Source of the DNA: Marinicella sp.
GTDB lineage: Bacteria; Pseudomonadota; Gammaproteobacteria; Xanthomonadales; Marinicellaceae
Reading direction: 5' to 3'
Assembly: GCA_028284365.1 (NCBI GenBank)
Contig: JANQRW010000073.1
Location: 1 to 42,573, forward strand
DNA length: 42,573 bases
The notes under the pieces: generated by a model
Databases searched by the model: none
Told to the model about the DNA's origin: nothing
The model's input: the letters and a program-made list of their open reading frames with translations, nothing else
Shown: piece by piece, positions 25,786 through 33,548 of the stretch
How positions within the stretch are numbered: position 1 is the stretch's first letter
Layout of the letters: each line of letters begins with the position of its first letter
Translations under genes and position numbers: made by a program

Positions 25786-28700
25786 ATGAACATTGCACAA
25801 TTAGCAATTGATAAAAATCGCATCACTTTGTTGGTGCTGTTCAGTATCATCATGATGGGAATGGCCATATATTCCACTTTATCCCGAGACAGCATGCCGC
25901 CTTTCACCATAAGAGTGGCCAGTGTGGTTTCATCATTTCCTGGTGCCAGTCCAGAACGGGTTGAACAACTGGTGACAGATAAAATAGAAAAGGCGGCCCA
26001 AGAATTACCTGAGTTGAAAGAGGTTTCCAGTACTTCAAGAACTGGTTTGTCAGTGGTGTCTGTATCTTTAAAAGATGAAGTTGATGCCAATAAATTACAG
26101 GCAGTCTGGGATCGATTGCGCCGTAAATTAGAGAACATTGAAGGATTGCCAGAAGGGGTTAACCCTGATTTGAATGATGATGGTATAGGTGATGTTTATG
26201 GCATCGTGGTGGGCCTGACATCAGATGGTTTCAGCTATGCTGAGATGAAAGAGTATGCAGATGACATTCGAGATGATTTAATCAAAATACCAGAGGCCGC
26301 CAAAGTGGAACTGGGTGGTTTACAAGAAGAGCGGGTGTTTGTTGAATTTAACAATGCGAAACTCAATGAATATGGTTTAACAGCGAATATGCTGAAAAAC
26401 TTCATATCGGCCACTAATATTGTCAGTTCTGGCGGACAGATTAATCTTGGAGATGAGCGTGTTATTTTAGAACCAACAGGCAACTTCAATGACATCACTG
26501 ACATAAGAGGCATGCTGATTCCAGTTGGAGAGGGCAGTCAATTAATTCAGTTGGGTGATATCGCACAGGTCACCCAAGCTTATATTGATCCACCAGTGCA
26601 AATTGTATCTTTCAATGGCCAGCGGGCCGTCACCCTTCATGTGAATCTGAAAGACAATGCCAATGTGATTGATTTAGGTGTTCAAATTGATGAGGTGGTT
26701 AAAAACTGGCAACAACATTTACCTGTTGGACTGGAGTTATCTCGAGTTTCTTCAATGGATCATTACATCGAAGTAAAAATTGATGATTTCGTGGTTAATT
26801 TGATTCAAGCCATTTCGATTGTGTTACTGGTTATGTTGGTGTTTTTGGGTATCAGAACGGGTTTAATTATTGCGAGTTTGATTCCAATTGTAACCATCAT
26901 GACTTTGATGTTGATGGGTGTCATTAACATTGGGTTGAACCAGGTGACCTTGGCCGCTTTGATCATGGCTTTGGGGATGTTAGTTGATAACGCCATTGTG
27001 GTGGCTGAGACCATCATGGTCAAAATGGAAAATGGCAAAAAAGCCAAAGTTGCTGCGGTTGAAGCTGCCAGTGAGTTGTTCATGCCTTTGTTGATTTCGA
27101 CCTTGACTACCTCTGCTGCTTTCTTGGCGTTTTACATGTCGCCGACTACAATGGGGGATATTGTCGGACCCATTTTTGTGGTCATCAGTATTGCTCTGTT
27201 ATCTTCTTGGATCATTGCATTGACGGTGATTACATTATTCTGCTACCAGTTCTTGAAAATAAATGTCGACCAAGCCCAAGCTGGGTTGGTAGATCGAATC
27301 ATATTACGTCTTAAAGATACCTATAAGTCTTTTGTACTTAAAGCATTGGACCGAAGGATAACAGTGGTTGTTGTGGTTTTTGTGTTATTTGTGGGGGCAT
27401 TGAATGGGTTCAGGTACATCGATTTTTTGTTTTTTCCTGACAGCGACCGAAATATGATTACTGTGGACGTTAACCTTTCTTCAGGTACTCAAATTGAAGC
27501 CACTTCGGCTGTTGTGGCTGATATTGAATCATTCATTAAAAGTAACTTGTTGGTGAGTGAAAGTCGTCCAGTTGGGATTGCAGATTGGTCTTCATACATA
27601 GGTAAAGGGCCTGAGTCATATGATCTGGGATATGCTCAGGAGGAAGCTGATTCAAGCTATGCGCATATGTTGATTAACACTTCATCATTCAATATCAATA
27701 ATGACATGGTTGCGGCTCTTGATGAATACAGTTTTGAGCAATTTCCGAATGCTGAAGTGAAAGTTGGCGTATTGGCTGGTGGCGGTGGTGGTTTACCCAT
27801 TGAAATTAAGGTCTCTGGAGAAGATCCAGATCAATTGGCCATCATTGCCGAAACGACCAAACTTAAACTTTCACAAACCGCAGGGACTAAAAATGTCAAA
27901 GATGATTGGGGTCCCAAAAGTAAGAAGTTTTTGATCAACATTGACCAAAACCGGGCGCAAGCAGCAGGCGTGACCAGCCAAGATATCGCCACATCATTGA
28001 AGACAGTTCTTGATGGCTTTAAAACCGGCGAATACCGTGAAGATAATAAAACCATCCCCATCATCATGCGTTCAGATGTTAATCAACAGCAAAGCTTGGC
28101 ATCTCTGGAAACCCTTAATGTATATGCACAATCTTCTGGACGCAGTGTGCCATTGTTACAAGTGGCTGAAATCATTCCACAATGGCAGTATGCTAAAATA
28201 AAACGATTGGATTTAGCGCGTACCATTAACATCACCAGCAAGTTAACGGCCACAGGTAATGCCTCTGCGATTACTGCTGAAATGGTGCCTTGGTTAGAAC
28301 AACAACAAGCCATAGTTTGGCCGGACGGCTACTCATTTAAACTAGGAGGTGATGCAGAACAAACGGCTGAAAGTATGGGTTCAGTGATCAGTTATTTACC
28401 GCTATCAGGCTTTATCATTGTGTTGTTGTTGATGGTGCAGTTCAATTCATTTCGCCATGTAAGTATGGTCTTATTAACCATTCCATTGGGTTTGATTGGT
28501 GTGACCACAGGTTTGTTGATCTTCAGAGAGCCTTTCGGGTTTATGCCTTTTTTAGGGGTGATCTCTTTGGCTGGTATTGTCATTAACAATGCCATAGTTT
28601 TGTTAGATCGAATTGGTATTGAAAGACAAGTATCTGGTCGTTCAGCCAATGATGCTGTTGTGGTGGCTTGCTTACAAAGATTTAGGCCGATTTTACTGGC

Positions 28701-28905
28701 AACATTCACCACTGTACTGGGCCTCATTCCACTTTATTTGAGTGGCGGTGAAATGTGGGAAGGTATGGCAGTTAGTATCATGGTGGGATTGTTGTTTGGT
28801 ACCATGATTACCTTGTTATTCATTCCTGTGGTTTACAGTTTAATGTACCGGGTCAGTTTCAAAGGATATCGCTTCAATGAGGCATTGCTGTCAGACAATG
28901 AATGA
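25786..28905 (+). CDS. RND efflux permease
   Basis: This is a 1039-residue inner-membrane proton-driven exporter of the RND (AcrB-like) superfamily, at the usual length. The TM1 start (NIAQLAIDKNRITLLVLFSIIMMGMAIY) and a porter domain with VVSSFPGASPERVEQLVTDKIE are typical. TM4 carries the proton-relay aspartates in GMLVDNAIVVAETIM, and the second half repeats the fold (LIGVTTGLLIFREPFGFMPFLGVISLAGIVINNAIVLLD). Substrates cannot be read. It looks closer to HAE-type and lipid or small-molecule exporters than to CusA metal pumps. It is the last gene of the operon and converges with the Tag-like gene after 11 bases. Confidence 0.92.
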   Translation: MNIAQLAIDKNRITLLVLFSIIMMGMAIYSTLSRDSMPPFTIRVASVVSSFPGASPERVEQLVTDKIEKAAQELPELKEVSSTSRTGLSVVSVSLKDEVDANKLQAVWDRLRRKLENIEGLPEGVNPDLNDDGIGDVYGIVVGLTSDGFSYAEMKEYADDIRDDLIKIPEAAKVELGGLQEERVFVEFNNAKLNEYGLTANMLKNFISATNIVSSGGQINLGDERVILEPTGNFNDITDIRGMLIPVGEGSQLIQLGDIAQVTQAYIDPPVQIVSFNGQRAVTLHVNLKDNANVIDLGVQIDEVVKNWQQHLPVGLELSRVSSMDHYIEVKIDDFVVNLIQAISIVLLVMLVFLGIRTGLIIASLIPIVTIMTLMLMGVINIGLNQVTLAALIMALGMLVDNAIVVAETIMVKMENGKKAKVAAVEAASELFMPLLISTLTTSAAFLAFYMSPTTMGDIVGPIFVVISIALLSSWIIALTVITLFCYQFLKINVDQAQAGLVDRIILRLKDTYKSFVLKALDRRITVVVVVFVLFVGALNGFRYIDFLFFPDSDRNMITVDVNLSSGTQIEATSAVVADIESFIKSNLLVSESRPVGIADWSSYIGKGPESYDLGYAQEEADSSYAHMLINTSSFNINNDMVAALDEYSFEQFPNAEVKVGVLAGGGGGLPIEIKVSGEDPDQLAIIAETTKLKLSQTAGTKNVKDDWGPKSKKFLINIDQNRAQAAGVTSQDIATSLKTVLDGFKTGEYREDNKTIPIIMRSDVNQQQSLASLETLNVYAQSSGRSVPLLQVAEIIPQWQYAKIKRLDLARTINITSKLTATGNASAITAEMVPWLEQQQAIVWPDGYSFKLGGDAEQTAESMGSVISYLPLSGFIIVLLLMVQFNSFRHVSMVLLTIPLGLIGVTTGLLIFREPFGFMPFLGVISLAGIVINNAIVLLDRIGIERQVSGRSANDAVVVACLQRFRPILLATFTTVLGLIPLYLSGGEMWEGMAVSIMVGLLFGTMITLLFIPVVYSLMYRVSFKGYRFNEALLSDNE

Positions 28906-28916
28906 TCAGATTTGAT

Positions 28917-29630
28917 CTATTGGTTTGACCGTTTACGAATTTCAGACACAGCATAATTTTCGCCAATTGAATAGGCTGCAATTTTACTCAAGTGAGTATA
29001 AGGTAGGCCGGTTTCTTCATACCAGTCATTAAAGGCTCGTTGAACTTGGGTTAAGTCGCGTTTGGAAGTGGGGTGGTCATTGGTCTCATAGCCGGCCCAT
29101 TTGACCGCTTGAATGGTGTCGTGGGTGGTGGTGAAACAATCCTTACCAACGTGTCTGAGAAACCAAAAGCTGGTATTACCACCTAAACGTGATCCATGTT
29201 TCTTTAAATATGCCATCAATCCAATTTGATCTGATTCTGGCCAGTTGGCGATAAACTGTGCAAAACTGCCATGCTCCTGGGCCATATAATTGACGAAGTT
29301 GGCATTGTGCATCATGGATTTGATCTTGGTCCAATTTCTGACCACTCTTTTGTCTTGCACATAAGCTTCCCAATCTTCAGGCGATTTGTAAGCCAGTCTT
29401 TTTACATCAAAACCATGGAAAGCTTCTTCAAACTGAGGCCACTTGTTTTCAATCACTGTCCAATTGAAACCTGCTTGGTTGATGGCTTTGCACATCATGG
29501 CTAAAAATCTATCATCACCTTTTTTAGCCAGCAGCTCATTACTCATCACATAAGGCATTAATGACAGTAGGTTTTCTTCCCCGCCTTTGCGTTGCACGGC
29601 CATGTTGTAAATGTCTTTAAATTGGCGCAT
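28917..29630 (-). CDS. Tag-like DNA-3-methyladenine glycosylase
   Basis: This 237-residue cytoplasmic protein belongs to the helix-hairpin-helix DNA glycosylase superfamily, nearest to DNA-3-methyladenine glycosylase I. Supporting blocks are MCKAINQAGFNWTVIENKWP, near the position of Tag's base-flipping helix, and the central YLKKHGSRLGGNTSFWFLRHVGKDCFTTT. The zinc-binding Cys/His residues of classical Tag at the two termini are not evident, so it is a divergent branch. TTG one codon upstream (29633) is less likely than the ATG at 29630. It is probably co-transcribed from the DUF3429 gene 72 bases upstream. Confidence 0.68.
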   Translation of the reverse strand: MRQFKDIYNMAVQRKGGEENLLSLMPYVMSNELLAKKGDDRFLAMMCKAINQAGFNWTVIENKWPQFEEAFHGFDVKRLAYKSPEDWEAYVQDKRVVRNWTKIKSMMHNANFVNYMAQEHGSFAQFIANWPESDQIGLMAYLKKHGSRLGGNTSFWFLRHVGKDCFTTTHDTIQAVKWAGYETNDHPTSKRDLTQVQRAFNDWYEETGLPYTHLSKIAAYSIGENYAVSEIRKRSNQ

Positions 29631-29702
29631 CAAGTTAGGTTATTAAGGATTAAAGTAACAAAGATTATAGCGTTTTAAAGTCATTAATGTTGTACGTTTA
29701 GC

Positions 29703-30164
29703 TCAGCGGTTGAAGTACAACAACAAGAACAATATCACCAGGACCAAGGTACTGATGTTGGTTCTGAGTAGCCAAAACCACTCTGGAATTAATCCAGATC
29801 GATAGGCATTTTTATCAATAACCCAGGCCAAGATGATGGCAACAGCTACCATCATTACGCCATTAAAACTGGCAAATGTAAACAGACTAAACCATGCCAA
29901 TAGTGTCAGTAGATTACTGAGTATGAAATAACCTTTGTGTTGGATCTGATTCAGTGCAACTCCCCATTGTATACCTGCAAGGAAGCCAACAATAACCGCA
30001 CCGTAAGTGTGAGCCAACATATAAGACTTGAACCTGGCAAACTTGACTTCAAAACCGAATGTTTCTACCAGGTTGAAATGGTCATAACAGGCGATGAGCA
30101 ATGCGATTAAAAAAGGGATCGTGCCAAGGAAAGTGAGTGTCTTTACTTTGTTAATTTGGTTCAT
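29703..30164 (-). CDS. DUF3429 inner-membrane protein (copy 2)
   Basis: This 153-residue protein has about five hydrophobic segments and the family block HTYGAVIVGFLAGIQWGVAL. It is the same length as the DUF3429 protein at 20196-20657 and shares the order of segments, the Asp-Lys/Gln-Asn-Ala motif (VIDKNAYRSGLIPEWF against AIDQNATSSDMYPKWF) and the C-terminal NR. The two flank the RND efflux operon and other genes by about 9 kb, so they are dispersed paralogues. Function is unknown. Confidence 0.72.
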   Translation of the reverse strand: MNQINKVKTLTFLGTIPFLIALLIACYDHFNLVETFGFEVKFARFKSYMLAHTYGAVIVGFLAGIQWGVALNQIQHKGYFILSNLLTLLAWFSLFTFASFNGVMMVAVAIILAWVIDKNAYRSGLIPEWFWLLRTNISTLVLVILFLLLYFNR

Positions 30165-30287
30165 ATGGGTGATTTTAAAGTAGGGTCGTCGATATTTTGT
30201 GGATGGCTGATTTGATGGGTTTTATCAGGAACAAATACTTGCTGCTAAGTTAGGCCTTGAAGTTATGGGTGAACTTTTTAGAATAAC

Positions 30288-30455
30288 AAGGAATACTCTT
30301 GGGTCTTCATTCAAATTTGTTCCCGACTAATTTGAAGGCGACCACGGCGAGCATGGCTTTCTACTTCGGGCTTGCTCTTTCTGATTCGCTTCGCTCACCA
30401 ACTGGCTCGGCGGGTCGAGTTGCTCAGCAACTCTCCAAATGGATAGTCGGGTTGA
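30288..30455 (+). repeat. Dispersed repeat, copy A
   Basis: The element starts AAGGAATACTCTTGGGTCTT and continues with ttcattcaaatttg, gcgaccacggcgagcatggct and tgctctttctgattcgcttc. It ends with a perfect hairpin gagttgct-c-agcaactc (30417-30433). Most of it recurs at 38765-38955, and its first ~20 bases recur at 33398 (opposite strand) and 42395. No gene or transposase is inside it, so it is a non-coding mobile-like or structural repeat. Confidence 0.85.
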
Positions 30456-30654
30456 ATCTAGCTGGTAAATACGTACCAGAGCTATGGAAAGAAGATCAAA
30501 TCATATGATGGAAAAGTCGGGTAACACCTCTACAAAATTAATATGTTTTCAACAAGGTTTAGTTTTTATTGGATATTTACTATTGGTGGTTGCTACATTT
30601 TGGAATATTGGGTAAAAAGTGAAACAAAACACAGCTAAAATCACATTGGTGGCA

Positions 30655-30691
30655 CATATATGTTGCACTGCGTCACCCAATAGGTTACAAT
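30655..30691 (+). promoter_or_regulatory. higBA promoter with adjacent palindrome
   Basis: TTGCAC (30663-30668) and TACAAT (30686-30691) are 17 bp apart and make a good promoter. The palindrome catatatg (30655-30662) abuts the -35 box and could be part of the HigA operator. The -10 box ends four bases before the higB ATG, so a normal start of transcription would give a leaderless message. Confidence 0.6.
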
Positions 30692-30695
30692 ATAA

Positions 30696-30974
30696 ATGAT
30701 TAGAACATTTAAACACAAAGGTTTAAAAAAATATTACCTGAAAGGGTCTACAGCCGGTATCCAACCTGAGCATGAATTTAAAATTCAAATGATACTTTCG
30801 GCTTTAGACAACGCGACAAATGTTCAAGACATGAACTTACCCGGTTTTCGGTTACATATACTTTCTGGCAATCGAGATGATATTTGGTCTGTTTGGGTAA
30901 GTGGGAATTGGCGCATTACCTTTCGATTTGAAGAAGGGTTTGCAGAAATAGTTAACTATGAGGATTATCACTGA
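30696..30974 (+). CDS. higB: HigB-type mRNA interferase toxin
   Basis: This 92-residue RelE/ParE-superfamily toxin should cleave mRNA on the ribosome. The sequence has the HigB signatures FKHKGLKKYY near the N-terminus, STAGIQPEH, MNLPGFRLHILSGNRDDIWSVWVSGNWRITFRF in the core and the C-terminal VNYEDYH. All parts of the fold are present, so it should be active. Its TGA shares a base with the ATG of the antitoxin. Toxin-first order is typical of higBA. Confidence 0.93.
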   Translation: MIRTFKHKGLKKYYLKGSTAGIQPEHEFKIQMILSALDNATNVQDMNLPGFRLHILSGNRDDIWSVWVSGNWRITFRFEEGFAEIVNYEDYH

Positions 30975-31273
30975 TGAACATGAAAAACCCAACACATCCA
31001 GGGGTGGTTTTTTTAGAAATGTACCTCAAGCCTTCGGCCATTTCAGTGACCAAAGCAGCTGAGATTCTAGGCTGTAGCAGAAAACACTTGTCTGGCATCA
31101 CCAATGGCAAAGCAGCCATCAGTGCGGATATGGCAGCGAGGATTAGCAAAATGACTTCTACTTCAGCTCGTTTTTGGTTGGGTATGCAAAACAGCTTTGA
31201 TTTGGCTCAATTGGATATGAGTAACTACGAAAGCATTCAAACTGATCAGTCTATGCCTGTGATCAACATGTAG
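30974..31273 (+). CDS. higA: HigA-type antitoxin
   Basis: This 99-residue helix-turn-helix protein binds and neutralises HigB and represses the operon. The N-terminal HPGVVFLEMYLKP and the HTH (SVTKAAEILGCSRKHLSGITNGKAAISADMAARISK) match the HigA/XRE family, and FWLGMQNSFDLAQ is the usual end of the fold. A second ATG two codons on (30980) is also possible. It overlaps higB by one base. The same TGATG junction recurs in the ruined copy just downstream. Confidence 0.92.
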   Translation: MNMKNPTHPGVVFLEMYLKPSAISVTKAAEILGCSRKHLSGITNGKAAISADMAARISKMTSTSARFWLGMQNSFDLAQLDMSNYESIQTDQSMPVINM

Positions 31274-31305
31274 AGATTTACCAAGAATATTAAGATGGTC
31301 ATGCG

Positions 31306-31592
31306 TACATCGTCAATTATGAGGATTCTCACTGATGAGTATTAAACAATTTAAACCGATTCACCCAGGGGAGTTTATTAAGTGAACCTATCTTGAACCA
31401 TTTGATTTGGGCATAAATGAAGTAGTTTGGAGATTGGGTGTTAATCCTTGAACATTTGGCGGCCTTGTTAAAGGTCAATTTAACGTGGTGCCACCTATGG
31501 CTTTATGCTTAAATTGTGTGTTGGTATTGTGGCTGGACAAGAAGGCAATCGGTGATGGCGTTAGAAGTGTGAGAACAGTGAGGAGAAGATGA
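31306..31592 (+). pseudogene. Remnant of a second higBA pair
   Basis: At 31306-31335 the frame reads YIVNYEDSH-stop, the HigB C-terminus. An ATG overlapping that stop (31335) opens MSIKQFKPIHPGEFIK, a HigA N-terminus. The HigA frame is broken by TGA at 31383-31385 and again at 31449-31451, yet stays recognisable (TYLEPFDLGINEVVWRLGVNP, TFGGLVKGQFNVVPPMALCL, VLWLDKK). The body of its toxin gene is missing. The residues differ from the intact HigA, so this is a distinct related system that has decayed, not a recent duplicate. The frame ends at 31592, across the start of the next gene. Confidence 0.82.
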
Positions 31593-33298
31593 AAAGATTA
31601 TCGTTGTTAGTTTTGTTAGGTACGTACGGTTGTTTGGCATTTGCGCAACAAGCAGACTTAAATGTAGACATCAGACTCTTTCAGTCCCGTGTGATTACAG
31701 GTGATTTGGCTAAAATGGAAGTAACCATAAGTAATCAAGGCCCAGAAAATGCCACTGGAGTGAAGTTGGATATGAACGTGACCAGTGGTTTGTTCAGTGA
31801 TTTAACCACCACTGCACCTGGGTCCTGTGAAGTGAATGTGGTTGCTGGTCAAATCATTTGTCAGAACATTGGTAATTTTCCAGCAGGTTCACAAAAAGTG
31901 GTGCTGCTTCGGGTACAGTTAGAAAGGCAAGATGAGCCTGAGAATCTGGTTATTACCTCGAGCGTTTCCTCAGCCATAGCTGATCCTGATGCCAGTAATA
32001 ACAGTGCTACTTCAACATTTCAAGTGAATCCTTTACCATCGATTAATGACTATGCCTCGGGCATGTTAACTAACATGCCAGAATCAAGAAAGGCTCGATT
32101 TGCAAGGGCTGCAAGAGTTTTAGGTGCCTATTGTTCAGGTGATAATTTACACAGTGGTTTGGATGGCCTTTGTGATGATTTGTTGCAACAAGCCGAGTTA
32201 GGTGATTTTGAGACCCTAACACGGGTGTTGAGTTGGATGCGGCCCAGAAATGTGGTTCATCAAGCCAGAAATTCAACCAAGTTGGTTGCTTCACAATTGT
32301 CTAATATTGGCCAAAGAATCGCACAGTTACGCAGTGGTATCAGGGGCGTTTCAGTGGCAGACCTCGAATTGAGTAATGGCAATGAAGCGCTGCCATTTTC
32401 GATGTTGGCATATCAAAATGATGACAGTGCTGCTACCAGTTTTGTATCGCCCTGGGGCTTTTTCCTGAATGGTCGTATTTCAGCTGGTGATTTTGAATAT
32501 GCTGATGAAGCAAATGACGGATTTGATTTTGATTCAGATAGCCTCAGTATCGGTGTTGATTACAGGTTTTCCAATCGCATGGTATTGGGTACCGCTTTGG
32601 GTTACAGCCAAATGAAGTCTAACACTGGTGCAGGTGTACAAATGGAGTCTGAAGGTTTGAGTTTAAATATTTTTGGTTTATTTACACCGACTGAAAAGTT
32701 TTATCTTGATGCCAGACTCAGTATCGCTCGCCCTGAGATTAAACAAACCAGAACAGAGTTTTTTGAACTGATTGATACGGTGGTTGATATCGAAGCAATT
32801 GGTAGAACTGATTCTGAACAAGTGACTGCTGCCATCAGTGCTGGATATGGTTTTAACTTTGGTGCTTGGCAATTCTCTCCTTACATAGGTATAGCGCATG
32901 TTGAAAATCAACTTGACCAATTCACTGAAACAGGGGCAAGGGGTTTTAATGTTTTCTATGATGAACAAGATTTTGAATCAACCAAATATAACCTTGGTTT
33001 CAATTTATCACGTGCCATCAGTACCAACAAAGGGGTGGTTTCCCCTCAGCTCAGTTGGCAGCATAATCGCGAAGATCAGGATGGAGGTATCATGGCCATG
33101 CGCTTGATCAACATGCCAGTTGATGAATTATTCAATGTTGAAACTAACTTCACTGAAAGCTCATCCAGTCAAGCCAGTGTGGGTGTGACTTGGGTGAGGG
33201 CCAATGGCAGGATGTTTTACCTGCGCTACCAGCAGGTTTTTGGTTTGCGAAACTTTTCCCAATACACAGTGAGTTTGGGAGCCAGATTCGAGTTTTGA
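31589..33298 (+). CDS. Autotransporter with DUF11-like N-terminal domain
   Basis: This 569-residue protein has a signal peptide (MKRLSLLVLLGTYGCLAFAQQ) and an Ig-like DUF11/CARDB-type domain at about residues 25-148 (VTISNQGPENATGVKLDMNVTS, VSSAIADPDASNNSATSTFQV). A helical linker (150-250) leads to a C-terminal outer-membrane beta-barrel of the autotransporter type (about 285-569) with alternating strands, ending LGARFEF with the terminal Phe needed for Bam recognition. A long passenger is absent, so the Ig-like domain would be the exposed or periplasmic part. A GAGGAG site lies before the ATG. It follows the ruined higBA genes, whose last frame overlaps its start. Confidence 0.8.
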   Translation: MKRLSLLVLLGTYGCLAFAQQADLNVDIRLFQSRVITGDLAKMEVTISNQGPENATGVKLDMNVTSGLFSDLTTTAPGSCEVNVVAGQIICQNIGNFPAGSQKVVLLRVQLERQDEPENLVITSSVSSAIADPDASNNSATSTFQVNPLPSINDYASGMLTNMPESRKARFARAARVLGAYCSGDNLHSGLDGLCDDLLQQAELGDFETLTRVLSWMRPRNVVHQARNSTKLVASQLSNIGQRIAQLRSGIRGVSVADLELSNGNEALPFSMLAYQNDDSAATSFVSPWGFFLNGRISAGDFEYADEANDGFDFDSDSLSIGVDYRFSNRMVLGTALGYSQMKSNTGAGVQMESEGLSLNIFGLFTPTEKFYLDARLSIARPEIKQTRTEFFELIDTVVDIEAIGRTDSEQVTAAISAGYGFNFGAWQFSPYIGIAHVENQLDQFTETGARGFNVFYDEQDFESTKYNLGFNLSRAISTNKGVVSPQLSWQHNREDQDGGIMAMRLINMPVDELFNVETNFTESSSSQASVGVTWVRANGRMFYLRYQQVFGLRNFSQYTVSLGARFEF

Positions 33299-33340
33299 TG
33301 AGTTCTTCCAGTATTGAGTGCCCAGTGGGTTAAACCTTAA

Positions 33341-33398
33341 CTTCTTAGTGTGGGTAAGAAGCCGCGGAACAGAGACCGAAGGCCCAAGAGCATTCCTT
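33341..33398 (-). repeat. Dispersed repeat, fragment C
   Basis: On the minus strand from 33398 the sequence reads AAGGAATGCTCTTGGGCCTT, then a segment ggtctctgttcc that is also found in copy D, and ends in a 7-bp hairpin (cttctta/taagaag). It lacks the body shared by copies A and B. It lies in the 250-bp gap between the autotransporter and dcp and may serve as a transcription barrier. Confidence 0.7.
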
Positions 33399-33502
33399 AG
33401 TCATGTTAATTAGCTTATTGGTGAATATTTTGTCAATAAAGAATGTGATTGAAGTGTTCACAGCTCGTTATTGAGAAAAGGACTTTTGGCACTATTTTTA
33501 CA

Positions 33503-33530
33503 TTGACATACTTAAAATAATAACTTTGAT
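33503..33530 (+). promoter_or_regulatory. Putative promoter of the M3 peptidase gene
   Basis: A perfect TTGACA (33503-33508) is followed 16 bp later by TTTGAT (33525-33530). A GAGGA ribosome-binding site and the ATG at 33549 follow. The -35 is strong and the -10 is poor. Confidence 0.45.
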
Positions 33531-33548
33531 TTTTTATTGAGGACGATT

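Larger units (their letters stand above)
30165..30695. other. Intergenic region dominated by dispersed repeat copy A
   Basis: About 530 bp separate the DUF3429 start and higB. A 69-codon frame at 30299-30508 lies entirely over repeat copy A and has no ribosome-binding site, so I do not call it a gene. The last 45 bp hold the higBA promoter. Confidence 0.6.

Noticed and set aside
30299-30508. 69-codon frame before higB
   Set aside because: It lies inside dispersed repeat copy A, and the related copy B does not keep the frame.
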